The position numbers were made by a program, and so were the translations under genes. A DNA stretch of 64,000 nt, taken from contig CAVQOB010000003.1 of assembly GCA_963714325.1 (NCBI GenBank), positions 558,001 through 622,000 on the forward strand. Direction: 5' to 3'. The notes below the pieces were generated by a model, which ran no database searches, was not told the origin of the DNA, and saw only the letters and a program-made list of their open reading frames with translations. Numbering within the stretch: position 1 is the stretch's first letter; each line of letters begins with the position of its first letter. Positions 52,637-61,102 of the stretch are shown piece by piece. Origin of the DNA: CAVQOB01 sp963714325. GTDB taxonomy: Bacteria; Pseudomonadota; Alphaproteobacteria; Rhizobiales; Hyphomicrobiaceae.

Positions 52637-53137
52637 ATGGCAAGCACGGAAACGAAACCGACCACTGATGTCACATCGCGTAGGCCTGTCGATATTTTTG
52701 GCGCGATGCGCGGCGAAATGGATCGTATGCTCGGGCGATTTGAGCATGGCTGGCCGAACTGGCCGGCGGCCTTCGGGCGCACCCATGATCAAGGCCTCAT
52801 GATCCCCGAGTTCGATGTGCACGAGAATGGCAAGCAGTTCACGATCGAGGTCGATCTTCCTGGCGTCGACGAGAAAGACGTTGCGGTCACACTCTCCAAT
52901 GGAATGTTGACCGTCAAAGGCGAAAAGAAGAGCGAACGCGAGGAGAGTGAAGAGAACTATTACATGGCCGAACGCAGCTATGGAGCATTCGAACGGTCTC
53001 TGCGACTGCCTGAAACCGTCGACGATAGCAAATTGGAAGCGCGCTACTCAAAAGGCGTGCTTACGATCATTGCGCAGAAGAAGCCGGACGCTATCAAAGC
53101 CGCAAAGACGATCGAGATTAAGAAGGGTGACATGTGA
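52637..53137 (+). CDS. Small heat shock protein, Hsp20 family
   Basis: Hsp20 proteins are ATP-independent holdase chaperones. The 166-aa product has an N-terminal arm (PVDIFGAMRGEMDRMLGRFE), the alpha-crystallin domain (about 60-150) with FTIEVDLPGVDEKDVAVTLS, GMLTVKGEKKSEREESEENY, ERSYGAFERSLRLPETVDD and the LEARYSKGVLTI end, and a Lys-rich tail in place of a clear I-x-I motif. The start follows AGGGAG. It comes directly after the phasin pseudogene; it is comparable in position and role to HspX in hypoxia regulons. Confidence 0.95.
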   Translation: MASTETKPTTDVTSRRPVDIFGAMRGEMDRMLGRFEHGWPNWPAAFGRTHDQGLMIPEFDVHENGKQFTIEVDLPGVDEKDVAVTLSNGMLTVKGEKKSEREESEENYYMAERSYGAFERSLRLPETVDDSKLEARYSKGVLTIIAQKKPDAIKAAKTIEIKKGDM

Positions 53138-53248
53138 TCATGTTCGAATGCCCATATTGTCTTCGCTACGGGCGGCGGCGATCACCAGATTGCCGCCGCC
53201 TCTCGTTGTAAACTTCAGAGCCTGAGTTCGGGGCACGACGGAGCACCG

Positions 53249-53950
53249 TCAAACAACCGTGCCGAATAGCTTTCCGATGCCCGCTGTCAGCAACATCGCC
53301 AGCGCACCCCAAAAGGTCACACGCATGGTTGCGCGCCCGACATGAGCGTGGCCTGCTTTAGCGCCAAGCGCTCCGAGAAGCGCTAGAAAAATCAACGATG
53401 CGACGACAACAAAGAGAACAATTTTGTTCATTGGAGCTACGTAAAGCGCGAGCAATGGCATGGCAGCCCCAACGGCAAAAGTCGCCGCCGATGTCATTGC
53501 TGCTTGCACCGGTCGTGCGATGCTGGATTCGGAGATGCCGAGTTCATCACGAGCATGCGCTCCGATCGCGTCTCTGGCCATGAGCTGGCCGGATACTTGG
53601 CGCGCTAGGTTCAAATCGACGCCACGATTGACATAGATCTGCGCTAACTCCTCACGCTCAAACATGGCGTCCTCGCTCAACTCTTTGCGCTCGCGTTCAA
53701 GATCGGCGCGCTCCGTATCGGACTGTGAGCTGACAGAGATATATTCACCGGCCGCCATCGACATGGCTCCAGCCACCAGCCCTGCAACGCCGGCAATGAG
53801 GATATCGTCAAGTTTGGTGGATGCGGCGGCGACACCGACAATCAGGCTGGCGGTCGAAACAATGCCATCGTTGGCACCCAACACCGCCGCACGCAGCCAA
53901 CCAATGCGTTTAACGAGATGGCTCTCTGGCTTAATGTGACGTCGTCTCAT
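53249..53950 (-). CDS. VIT1/CCC1-family Fe2+/Mn2+ transporter-like protein
   Basis: The 233-aa product has the family layout: LRAAVLGANDGIVSTASLIV in helix 1, VAGLVAGAMSMAAGEYISVS in helix 2, a charged cytoplasmic metal-binding helix (ERADLERERKELSEDAMFER, EELAQIYVNRGVD) and three C-terminal helices. The proteins carry iron or manganese across membranes. GGAGGACGC precedes ATG 53950. The family usually has about 230 residues, so it is complete. Confidence 0.93.
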   Translation of the reverse strand: MRRRHIKPESHLVKRIGWLRAAVLGANDGIVSTASLIVGVAAASTKLDDILIAGVAGLVAGAMSMAAGEYISVSSQSDTERADLERERKELSEDAMFEREELAQIYVNRGVDLNLARQVSGQLMARDAIGAHARDELGISESSIARPVQAAMTSAATFAVGAAMPLLALYVAPMNKIVLFVVVASLIFLALLGALGAKAGHAHVGRATMRVTFWGALAMLLTAGIGKLFGTVV

Positions 53951-54194
53951 TGCGTCCTCCGGACTGCTCAACCATCTCACGCGTAGACACTTCGCCATCT
54001 TGAGCACCTCGCCTGTCGTTTTGACGGGAGGTTCGCCGGCTCATGAGCGATGGCCTGATAGCCGTCACAACCATTAGTGCAGGAGCTTTGAATGCGACTG
54101 CGGGGTTGGGGGCTTCGGATAGCAATTTTTCCGCTCAGAATGCATTTGCGCGCTCGCCCCGCATGGAGCCGGTGCGAGCAATAAGGGAGCGGCC

Positions 54195-54623
54195 TTATGT
54201 CGGTCTCGGATACGTCGGCTTCACGTCTGGGCCATCAGGCTGCGACAAAGGCGGCGCCGACTTGTCGGTCCGTATCGTTTCAAGATACGCAAGAATGTCG
54301 TGGATTTCCTGCCTCGTGAGCTGAATATCTGGCATGGGCGGATGCGGCTTGACGAGGACATTTGCGATATTTTCTCCCGTTTGACCGCGCCGATTTGCAA
54401 TTGCACTGAGAGATGGAATGCCAACGGTAGCGGAGGGGCCCGAGGCACTAGGCATGAGGTGACACGAGCTGCACAGTTTGCGCGCGAACGCCTCACCAGC
54501 AATGCTCGATGCTTGCTTCAAACTCTGTCCCTGTGCTCCCGTTGCAAGCAACAGCAACATAACGTGCGATCCGAGCGTCAACGCCATCGCCCCTGTTAAT
54601 CGGATTCGTGATTGCAATCGCAT
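54195..54623 (-). CDS. Exported monoheme cytochrome c (142 aa)
   Basis: A signal peptide (about 1-32: MALTLGSHVMLLLLATGAQG) is followed by a class I cytochrome with the heme motif CSSCH and a helix LTRQEIHDILAYLETIRTDK near the end; the distal Met is probably in PHPPMPDIQL. The C-terminal tail is Pro-rich. Two FNR-type boxes lie upstream, between this gene and the Cys-rich protein gene. It may carry electrons toward or beside the cbb3 oxidase encoded 3 kb away. Confidence 0.88.
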   Translation of the reverse strand: MRLQSRIRLTGAMALTLGSHVMLLLLATGAQGQSLKQASSIAGEAFARKLCSSCHLMPSASGPSATVGIPSLSAIANRRGQTGENIANVLVKPHPPMPDIQLTRQEIHDILAYLETIRTDKSAPPLSQPDGPDVKPTYPRPT

Positions 54624-54691
54624 CTCAGTTCTCCTGGATGCATTGAGTTCGGCCTCACTTTTGCCAGTAGCATGAACTGACCCAATGCGAT

Positions 54692-54705
54692 TTGCGATCG
54701 ATCAA
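54692..54705. promoter_or_regulatory. FNR/FixK-type box upstream of the cytochrome c gene
   Basis: TTGCGATCGATCAA has a perfect right half and two differences in the left half of TTGAT-N4-ATCAA. The centre is about 75 nt from the cytochrome start at 54623 on the minus strand, a suitable distance. Confidence 0.55.
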
Positions 54706-54715
54706 TGGCGACTGA

Positions 54716-54729
54716 TTGATTGAGCGCAA
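54716..54729. promoter_or_regulatory. FNR/FixK-type box upstream of the Cys-rich protein gene
   Basis: TTGATTGAGCGCAA has a perfect left half; the right half has two changes. It lies 24 bp (centre to centre) from the preceding box and about 108 nt before ATG 54831 on the plus strand. Confidence 0.5.
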
Positions 54730-54830
54730 AGCGTCCCGTGCAGATCCCCCTCAGTATCGGGTCGCAGAGCATTGATCGAAAATGGCCGATCCAGTTCGGC
54801 GTGTGACCGTTTGCCACTAGAGGATGTGAG

Positions 54831-55121
54831 ATGCGTTACAAGAAAATCATCGCTGTCGCCGCTCTAGCGGCACTTGGGCTGACCAAACTCGCGCACGCAC
54901 AGCCTAGCCCTGTTGCCAGATCTTGCGGCGACGACATCACTAATATGTGCGCCGACAAACCCCATGATGGCGGTGTGCGCATGTGTCTTGAAACGAATTA
55001 TGACAAACTCACCGCTGCCTGCAAAAAGGCACTCGACACCTCTGGCGGTGGACGCGGCAAAATGATGATGGGTCCCGGGATGCCCAAGGGCAAGGGTATG
55101 GGCAGCGGTAAGGCGAACTAA
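54831..55121 (+). CDS. Exported small Cys-rich protein (96 aa)
   Basis: A signal peptide (MRYKKIIAVAALAALGLTKL, cut after A-H-A near 23) leads to a short mature protein with four Cys (SCGDDITNMCAD, VRMCLETNYDKLTAACKKAL). The C-x7-C...C-x13-C spacing resembles the Cys-rich repeat of Golgi GLG1-like proteins (PF00839), also found in bacteria. The end is Gly/Lys/Met-rich (GKMMMGPGMPKGKGMG), perhaps metal-binding. The start follows GAGGATGTGAG. Function unknown. Confidence 0.8.
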   Translation: MRYKKIIAVAALAALGLTKLAHAQPSPVARSCGDDITNMCADKPHDGGVRMCLETNYDKLTAACKKALDTSGGGRGKMMMGPGMPKGKGMGSGKAN

Positions 55122-55305
55122 GTGGTGCTGGAGATCTCATTGCGGGCAGGACGAGTCTCTTAGTTGGTGCTTTCGCCTTATGAAGCTGCGATCGCCAGCG
55201 TATTCATGGAAATGGTGTGATCCTATTCCATAACGTGACCCGGGCCACTTATCGAAACGTGACACCATGTACAAAGAAAATCCGTAACAGGATGGGTGTT
55301 TCTTC

Positions 55306-56556
55306 ATGTTTGCGCCACTCAGACGGATCTTTGGGCAGGTCGTTGCAAACGGTAACCTGACAGTGATCGATTGCGATGGGAGGTCCTACCACTTCGGCGA
55401 CAAAACAGGCTGCCCGGTCGTGATCCGGTTTACTGATCGTCGCCTAGAGTGGGGGCTCGCGTTCAACCCGCATTTGGCACTTGGTGAATCCTATATGGCT
55501 GGCCGCTTGATTTTCGAAGGAGGCACAATTTACGAATTTCTTGAGATCATGCTCAGTTGTGCTGCGCGCCAGCCATTCCCGCGGTGGATGTCGGCGGTCA
55601 GTGACCTGCGGCGACTATCGAAGCGAGTGCAACAGCTCAACCCGATTCTGCGCGCCAAAGCCAACGCCGCGTACCACTACGATATCGACGGATCAATCTA
55701 CGACCTGTTCCTCGACAGTGACCGGCAATACTCCTGCGCCTACTTTCAGAACATCGACGATCTTGAGGATGCACAACGCCTGAAGAAGCGACATATTGCG
55801 GCGAAACTCGCACTCACAAAGGGACAGCGCTTACTCGACATCGGCTCGGGTTGGGGTGGGCTTGGGCTCTATCTCGCCAAGGTCGCAGATGTCGACGTTA
55901 CAGGCATAACATTGTCTGCCGAGCAGTTGCGAGTATCACAAGCACGGTCCGAACAATCCGGCCTCAAGCGCCATGTCCGGTTCAAGATCCAGGATTTTCG
56001 CCAAATCGAAGGGCGCTTCGATCGAATTGTGTCGATTGGGATGTTTGAACACGTTGGTGTGAACCACTATCGGTCGTACTTTCAAAAACTCCAGTCACTT
56101 CTCGCGAGTGATGGTGTCGCCCTGCTGCACTTCATCGGACGGTCTGACAGACCGACGATCACAAATCCCTTCATCGCAAAGTATATCTTCCCGGGAGGGT
56201 ACATTCCCGCCCTGAGTGAAGTGCTCCCAGCGATCGAGCGATCTGGCCTTATCGTCACCGATATTGAGGTTCTCAGGCTGCACTATGCCGAGACTCTGAG
56301 GCATTGGCGGCAGCGGTTTGCGGCTAACCGGCGTGCGGCTGTCGGCCTGCGAGGCGAAGAGTTTTGCCGGATGTGGGAGTTCTATCTCGCCGCTTCCGAA
56401 ACGGCCTTCCGCCATCAGGGCCTCGTCGTCTTCCAGGTTCAACTCACGAAGCAACAAGACGTTCTGCCGCTGACACGCGACTATATTCATGCCGAGGAAG
56501 ACAGATTGGTCGAGTGCGAGCGTGCACCCGCTGCTCGGATGAAGCAAGCGTCATGA
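55306..56556 (+). CDS. Cyclopropane-fatty-acyl-phospholipid synthase family protein
   Basis: CFA synthases methylenate unsaturated acyl chains of membrane lipids with S-adenosylmethionine, which protects membranes under stress. The 416-aa product has an N-terminal lipid-binding domain (about 1-120), YDLFLDSDRQYSCAYFQNID, the SAM loop LLDIGSGWGGLGLYLAKVAD, GITLSAEQLRVS, IVSIGMFEHVGVNHY and HFIGRSDRPTITNPFIAKYI. Length and motifs are normal. It stands as a single gene in the island; no FNR-type box was seen directly upstream. Confidence 0.94.
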   Translation: MFAPLRRIFGQVVANGNLTVIDCDGRSYHFGDKTGCPVVIRFTDRRLEWGLAFNPHLALGESYMAGRLIFEGGTIYEFLEIMLSCAARQPFPRWMSAVSDLRRLSKRVQQLNPILRAKANAAYHYDIDGSIYDLFLDSDRQYSCAYFQNIDDLEDAQRLKKRHIAAKLALTKGQRLLDIGSGWGGLGLYLAKVADVDVTGITLSAEQLRVSQARSEQSGLKRHVRFKIQDFRQIEGRFDRIVSIGMFEHVGVNHYRSYFQKLQSLLASDGVALLHFIGRSDRPTITNPFIAKYIFPGGYIPALSEVLPAIERSGLIVTDIEVLRLHYAETLRHWRQRFAANRRAAVGLRGEEFCRMWEFYLAASETAFRHQGLVVFQVQLTKQQDVLPLTRDYIHAEEDRLVECERAPAARMKQAS

Positions 56557-56578
56557 TCGGCGATGCAACGCCGTCCTT

Positions 56579-56878
56579 CTACTCAATCAAATCACGATCA
56601 TGCGTGCCGTGATGGCGGCGACATTCTGGGTGTTCAGATACGAAATGACGTAGAGCCATAAGAAGGTCTCGTGCGTGATCTTTGTCACGGCGAGCGAGTG
56701 CAGAACGAATGTCATCGCGGATCATATCCCGGATGCGTTCCGGGCCTTGCTTATCGTTCAAAAGGTAGTTGCCAAGCGCCGCGGCAGCAATTTCCGGAAT
56801 ATGCTGATGTTCGGAGATTGCCAGCACCTCAGTTTCCGTGAGGCCGCACATGGCGATACAATCGGCTATGCTAATCAT
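56579..56878 (-). CDS. Conserved small rhizobial protein (99 aa), function unknown
   Basis: The product begins MISIADCIAMCGLTETEVLA and continues with ISEHQHIPEIAAAALGNYLL, a helical segment (RIRDMIRDDIRSALARRDKD) and a His-rich end (HPECRRHHGTHDRD). The MISIADCIAMCGL-x-E-x-EV-x-AI-x-EH opening is a family I have met in Bradyrhizobium and relatives; no function is known to me. ATG 56878 is chosen by that opening; a frame extension to 56914 is unlikely. It is convergent with the CFA synthase gene. Confidence 0.82.
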   Translation of the reverse strand: MISIADCIAMCGLTETEVLAISEHQHIPEIAAAALGNYLLNDKQGPERIRDMIRDDIRSALARRDKDHARDLLMALRHFVSEHPECRRHHGTHDRDLIE

Positions 56879-57415
56879 CTGAATTTGCTCCCAGTTAATG
56901 CACGCGAACCACACCCAGCCGCTTTTGCATTATTGCAGGACAAAGCGCGCTGCTTGTAGAGCTATGGCAGGCGACGGTGTTTTTCAGCCTTAACCGCTTT
57001 CCTATGTGCGATCGAAATTTTGCGCAAAGGGTTCTTGGCACGCATTGATGCCCGTCAACGATCGCTGATCGGCACGACACAATGCATGTCGGTTCGCTGA
57101 GGAAACGACAGTCCGATGCCGATGCAGAGGTGGAGCCGGACGACCGGATGCTGGCGTATGGACTTAGAATTCCCAACGCTTCGGCTGTACTAAGTTTATC
57201 CCGCTACCCAAAGGCGCGGTAGAATGGCTCCCCCCGCGCGGTGTCGGATTGAGCGATCAACTGGACGGCAGACACAGCGCGGCTTTCCCTTGGGGCCAAT
57301 TGATCGAGATCAATTGTTCGCCTGATCATGTGTGTTCATTTCCACCGGTTTTGATTGCAGAGCGTTTGCCGCGTTCGACTTGATCCGGGCACTAAGTTGG
57401 ATTTTTGGGGGTACA
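56879..57415. other. Regulatory stretch upstream of ccoN
   Basis: About 540 bp separate the small rhizobial gene and ccoN, which diverge. The right part contains the perfect FixK box at 57300-57313. No gene is supported. If the oxidase transcript starts about 41 nt after the box centre (near 57348), about 70 nt of leader precede the chosen ccoN start. Confidence 0.5.
57300..57313 (+). promoter_or_regulatory. Perfect FixK/FNR box of the cbb3 oxidase operon
   Basis: TTGATCGAGATCAA matches both the general FNR box and the narrower FixK form TTGATC-N-AG-N-TCAA style seen before ccoN/fixN genes. Its position predicts transcription from about 57348 and so decides between the ccoN starts. Confidence 0.9.
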
Positions 57416-59068
57416 TTGGATAGGCGAGCGGAATGGGAAGCTCTCAGCGATGTCGGAGCATTGCTTGCCGTGGCCGGCGCTGCCGTCATCGGCTCGGTGT
57501 GGGTGATGGTATCGCTTGAGCCAGCGATGCAGTTCCATGGGGCATTGCTCGCCGGCGCGGCGCTTGTTGGAGGCATTTTTATCCTAGCGAACCTGACTCC
57601 AGCAGCTACTGCAAGATCTGAAATCGCGTACTTCGACGGCCCCATCAAGGTTGCAATAATAGCCGCAATCTTCTGGGGCATCGGCGGGTTTCTCGTCGGC
57701 GACGTCATCGCATGGCAGCTTGCGTTCCCAAAATTGAACCTGGATTTGCCCTGGATCAGCTTCGGTCGCTTGCGCCCGTTGCATACGTCGGCGGTCATCT
57801 TCGCATTTGGCGGCAATGTCCTGATCGCCACGTCTCTATACGTCGTGCAACGCACCTGCCACGCGCGATTGGCTGGCCGTTGGTCACCCTGGTTTGTTGT
57901 CTGGGGCTATCAACTGTTCATCGCAATTGCAGGCACCGGCTACCTGCTGGGTGTCACCCAGAGCAAGGAGTATGCGGAACCTGAATGGTATGCGGACCTG
58001 TTGTTGACCGTGGTTTGGGTGGCCTACCTGCTGATCTTCCTCGGGACACTGGCAAAACGCAAAGAGCCTCACATCTATGTTGCGAATTGGTTCTACCTGG
58101 CGTTCATCGTCACCGTCGCTATGCTGCATCTGGTCAACAACGCTGGTATTCCGGTTTCGCTGACAGGTTCAAAAAGCTACATCGTTTATGCCGGTGTCCA
58201 AGATGCGATGACGCAATGGTGGTATGGCCACAATGCCGTTGGATTCTTCCTAACCGCCGGCTTCCTTGGCATCATGTACTACTTCATTCCCAAGCGCGTG
58301 GAGCGGCCCGTCTATTCGTATCGCTTATCCATCGTGCACTTTTGGACGCTCATATTTCTCTACATCTGGGCCGGGCCGCATCACCTGCATTACACGGCAT
58401 TGCCAGATTGGGCGCAGACGCTCGGCATGGCCTTTTCCGTCATGCTGTGGATGCCGTCATGGGGTGGGATGATCAATGGCCTCATGACGCTGGCAGGCGC
58501 GTGGGACAAACTCCGCACCGATCCCGTCGTTCGCCTGCTGGTCGTATCCGTCGCGTTCTATGGGATGTCGACGTTTGAGGGGCCTCTTATGTCGATCAAG
58601 GCGGTGAACTCGCTGAGCCACTACACAGACTGGACCATCGGACATGTGCATTCCGGTGCGCTCGGCTGGGTCGCCATGGTCTCCTTCGGTGCCATCTACT
58701 GTCTGGTGCCCTGGTTGTGGAACCGGCGTGGCCTGTACTCGATCAAACTCGTTGAGTGGCACTTCTGGATCTCCACAATCGGCATCTTGCTCTACATCAC
58801 GGCGATGTGGGTCTCCGGGATCACCCAAGGCTTGATGTGGCGAGCATACGACAAGCTCGGTTTTCTACAGTATTCGTTCATTGAGACTGTCGAGGCGATG
58901 AAGCCCTACTACGTCATCCGCGCGATTGGCGGCCTGCTGTTTGTCGCGGGTGCGTTCATCATGGCCTACAATGTATGGCGCACCATCCGCGGCGATGCCC
59001 TTCGGGATGCGGCGGATCAGCCGCGCATTGCAGCGGCACCAGCACTCCGAATGCAATTGGCAGAGTAA
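57416..59068 (+). CDS. ccoN: cbb3-type cytochrome c oxidase subunit I
   Basis: CcoN is the catalytic membrane subunit with hemes b and b3 and CuB. From TTG 57416 the product has 550 aa, the usual size. Heme and copper ligands are seen in RPLHTSAVIFAFGG, QWWYGHNAVGFFLTAGFLGI, IWAGPHHLHYTALPDW and WTIGHVHSGALGW. A longer frame from GTG 57332 is rejected because a class II FixK start site would lie downstream of it, and its extra 28 residues are not CcoN-like; GGGGG lies just before the TTG. First gene of ccoNOQP. Confidence 0.95.
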   Translation: MDRRAEWEALSDVGALLAVAGAAVIGSVWVMVSLEPAMQFHGALLAGAALVGGIFILANLTPAATARSEIAYFDGPIKVAIIAAIFWGIGGFLVGDVIAWQLAFPKLNLDLPWISFGRLRPLHTSAVIFAFGGNVLIATSLYVVQRTCHARLAGRWSPWFVVWGYQLFIAIAGTGYLLGVTQSKEYAEPEWYADLLLTVVWVAYLLIFLGTLAKRKEPHIYVANWFYLAFIVTVAMLHLVNNAGIPVSLTGSKSYIVYAGVQDAMTQWWYGHNAVGFFLTAGFLGIMYYFIPKRVERPVYSYRLSIVHFWTLIFLYIWAGPHHLHYTALPDWAQTLGMAFSVMLWMPSWGGMINGLMTLAGAWDKLRTDPVVRLLVVSVAFYGMSTFEGPLMSIKAVNSLSHYTDWTIGHVHSGALGWVAMVSFGAIYCLVPWLWNRRGLYSIKLVEWHFWISTIGILLYITAMWVSGITQGLMWRAYDKLGFLQYSFIETVEAMKPYYVIRAIGGLLFVAGAFIMAYNVWRTIRGDALRDAADQPRIAAAPALRMQLAE

Positions 59069-59078
59069 GGGGCCAGTC

Positions 59079-59807
59079 GTGAAACACGACGTCTTTGAAA
59101 AGAACTCGCTCATCCTTCTGATCGGCATTTTGTTTGTCGTTTCGATCGGCGGTCTGGTGCAGATTGCTCCCCTGTTCTGGGTCGACAGTACGATCGAGAA
59201 AGTCAAGGGCATGCGGCCCTACACGCCGCTCGAGCAGGCTGGCCGAGACATCTACATTCGCGAAGGGTGCTATGGCTGTCATAGCCAGATGATCCGCACC
59301 TTGCGCGACGAAGTCGAGCGCTACGGCCACTATAGCCTTGCCGCCGAGAGTATGTACGATCATCCGTTTCAATGGGGCTCGAAACGCACAGGGCCGGATC
59401 TGGCGCGCGTTGGCGGAAAGTACTCCGATCAATGGCAGGCCGATCATATGATCAATCCCCGCGCGCTCGTTCCGGAAAGCATCATGCCCGGCTATCCTTG
59501 GATGGCGACCACTCCGCTCCGTTCCGATGATATCGCAGCAAAACTCAAGACACTGCGCGTCGTCGGCGTTCCCTACAGCGATGACATGATCTCGAAGGCG
59601 CAAGCCGATCTGAAAGCGCAAATCGATCCTGACAGTCGTGCCGCTCGCGAACTTTTGGCGCGCTACCCAAAAGCAAAAATCGTGCAGTACGACCGGCCAG
59701 CAGTAACTGAGCCGACGGAACTCGATGCTCTCATCGCCTATCTCCAGATTCTCGGACAGATGGTGGACTTCACCACCTTCGATGCCGCTGGACCAAACCT
59801 TCGCTGA
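59079..59807 (+). CDS. ccoO: cbb3-type cytochrome c oxidase subunit II (monoheme)
   Basis: CcoO is the membrane-anchored monoheme cytochrome c subunit. The 242-aa product starts with GTG (VKHDVFEKNSLILLIGILFV), has one N-terminal membrane anchor, the heme motif CYGCHSQMIR, the typical YGHYSLAAESMYDHPFQWGS and GPDLARVGGKYSD segments and the Met in ESIMPGYPW. AAGGGG precedes the GTG. It lies 10 bp after ccoN. Confidence 0.96.
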   Translation: MKHDVFEKNSLILLIGILFVVSIGGLVQIAPLFWVDSTIEKVKGMRPYTPLEQAGRDIYIREGCYGCHSQMIRTLRDEVERYGHYSLAAESMYDHPFQWGSKRTGPDLARVGGKYSDQWQADHMINPRALVPESIMPGYPWMATTPLRSDDIAAKLKTLRVVGVPYSDDMISKAQADLKAQIDPDSRAARELLARYPKAKIVQYDRPAVTEPTELDALIAYLQILGQMVDFTTFDAAGPNLR

Positions 59808-59814
59808 GGCTGCA

Positions 59815-60003
59815 ATGACGTACAACACCATCGCGAGTTTCAGCCAGGTCACGTCGCTGTTGATGTTCATCGCAATGTTCGCCGCGGTTCTTGTATACGC
59901 ACTGAGACCCGCCAACGGAAAGCGGTTCGACGACATTCAACGCCAATCGCTTGATCTCGATCCGACCGCAACGAAGCCAGGGGGGCATCATGAGCAAGCG
60001 TGA
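59815..60003 (+). CDS. ccoQ: cbb3 oxidase small subunit CcoQ
   Basis: CcoQ is a small membrane protein that stabilises the complex. The 62-aa product has one membrane helix (VTSLLMFIAMFAAVLVYALR) followed by the conserved RPANGKRFDDIQRQSL-like soluble tail. It lies between ccoO and ccoP as expected and overlaps ccoP by 14 bp, which suggests translational coupling. Confidence 0.93.
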   Translation: MTYNTIASFSQVTSLLMFIAMFAAVLVYALRPANGKRFDDIQRQSLDLDPTATKPGGHHEQA

Positions 60004-60856
60004 GATCGACGACGTCACCGGCGTCGAGACGACTGGTCATGAGTGGGACGGCATCAAGGAACTCAACATGCCACTGCCGCGCTGGTGGTTGCTGACGTTT
60101 TACGCCTGCATCGCTTGGGCCATCGGCTACATGATCGCCTATCCAGCGTGGCCGACGCTGACAGGCTACAGCAAGGGTGTGCTCGGTTACAGCCAACGGT
60201 CCGTCGTTGCAAATGACGTCAAAGCCGCTGAAGCGGCGCAAAGCGGCATGCGGAACCGTCTGCAGCAGACAGCGCTCAAGGACATCAAAACCGATCCCGA
60301 TCTCTTGCGTTTTGCCATGACGGCGGGCGGCGTCTCGTTTCAGACGAACTGCGCGCCCTGTCACGGTCGGGGCGCGCAGGGCTTCACTGGCTATCCCAAC
60401 TTGAACGACGACGATTGGTTGTGGGGTGGGTCCCTCGACGACATCCACAAGACCATCCAGTACGGCGTCCGGTCCGGCGACAAACGGGCGCGCGAGTCAC
60501 AGATGCCGCGCTACGGTGTCGATAAGCTGCTGGAAGAGCCCCAGATCGCCGATGTCGCCGAGTATGTGTTGTCGCTCTCGGGCAAGAGCCAAGAACCCGG
60601 GACCGCAGCACGCGGCGCATTGATCTTCATGGAGCAGTGCGTCACATGTCATGGCGACGATGGCAAGGGCAAGGCCGACCAGGGCGCGCCAAATCTGACG
60701 GACGACATTTGGCTTTTCGGCAGTAGTCGCGAGGCGATTGCAGTGAGCATTCGCACGGGGCGCGGCTCGGGCATGCCGTCGTGGGTCGGCCGGCTGGATC
60801 CCGTCACAATCAAAGCACTTGCCGTTTATGTGCATAGTCTCGGTGGTGGAAAATAG
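59990..60856 (+). CDS. ccoP: cbb3-type cytochrome c oxidase subunit III (diheme)
   Basis: CcoP takes electrons from soluble or membrane cytochromes. The 288-aa product has an N-terminal segment TGHEWDGIKELNMPLPRWWL before one membrane helix, and two heme motifs, CAPCHG and CVTCHG, each followed by a Met region (SQMPRYG and GSGMPSWVG). Start at ATG 59990 with GGGGGC upstream inside ccoQ. Confidence 0.96.
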   Translation: MSKREIDDVTGVETTGHEWDGIKELNMPLPRWWLLTFYACIAWAIGYMIAYPAWPTLTGYSKGVLGYSQRSVVANDVKAAEAAQSGMRNRLQQTALKDIKTDPDLLRFAMTAGGVSFQTNCAPCHGRGAQGFTGYPNLNDDDWLWGGSLDDIHKTIQYGVRSGDKRARESQMPRYGVDKLLEEPQIADVAEYVLSLSGKSQEPGTAARGALIFMEQCVTCHGDDGKGKADQGAPNLTDDIWLFGSSREAIAVSIRTGRGSGMPSWVGRLDPVTIKALAVYVHSLGGGK

Positions 60857-60880
60857 CCTGCAACGGTTGGAGATCGAGCC

Positions 60881-61102
60881 ATGTGCTGCTGTGATTGCCT
60901 GCTGGTTGAGGCGTTGACGGAGGCGGCAATGGTCGATGATGTTCGACGGCTGAAGCAACAGCTGCAAGCGCAACCCGGTTCGTTTGAGCCGCCGGAATTT
61001 GTGTCCATTGATCGTGTGCCGCAGCATCTATGCGGCTGGAGTATGCTGTCGCTCCTGCACCGGCGCAGGCATGCACGCGACATCAGGACGTTGCTTTCGT
61101 GA
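60881..61102 (+). CDS. Small ORF between ccoP and ccoG, translationally coupled (73 aa)
   Basis: The frame starts MCCCDCLLVEALTEAAMVDD and continues with VRRLKQQLQAQPGSFEPPEF and a basic end (LHRRRHARDIRTLLS). It has four Cys in the first six residues and no membrane helix. Its stop overlaps the ccoG start as GTGA (61099-61102), and GGAGATCGAGCC precedes its ATG; both support real translation. This gene is not a standard part of ccoNOQP-ccoGHIS operons. The role may be regulatory or in assembly of the copper or heme centre, but nothing is known. Confidence 0.55.
   Translation: MCCCDCLLVEALTEAAMVDDVRRLKQQLQAQPGSFEPPEFVSIDRVPQHLCGWSMLSLLHRRRHARDIRTLLS

Noticed and set aside
57332..57415. Longer N-terminus of CcoN from GTG 57332
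   Set aside because: The FixK box predicts transcription to begin after this codon, and the extra residues do not resemble CcoN.
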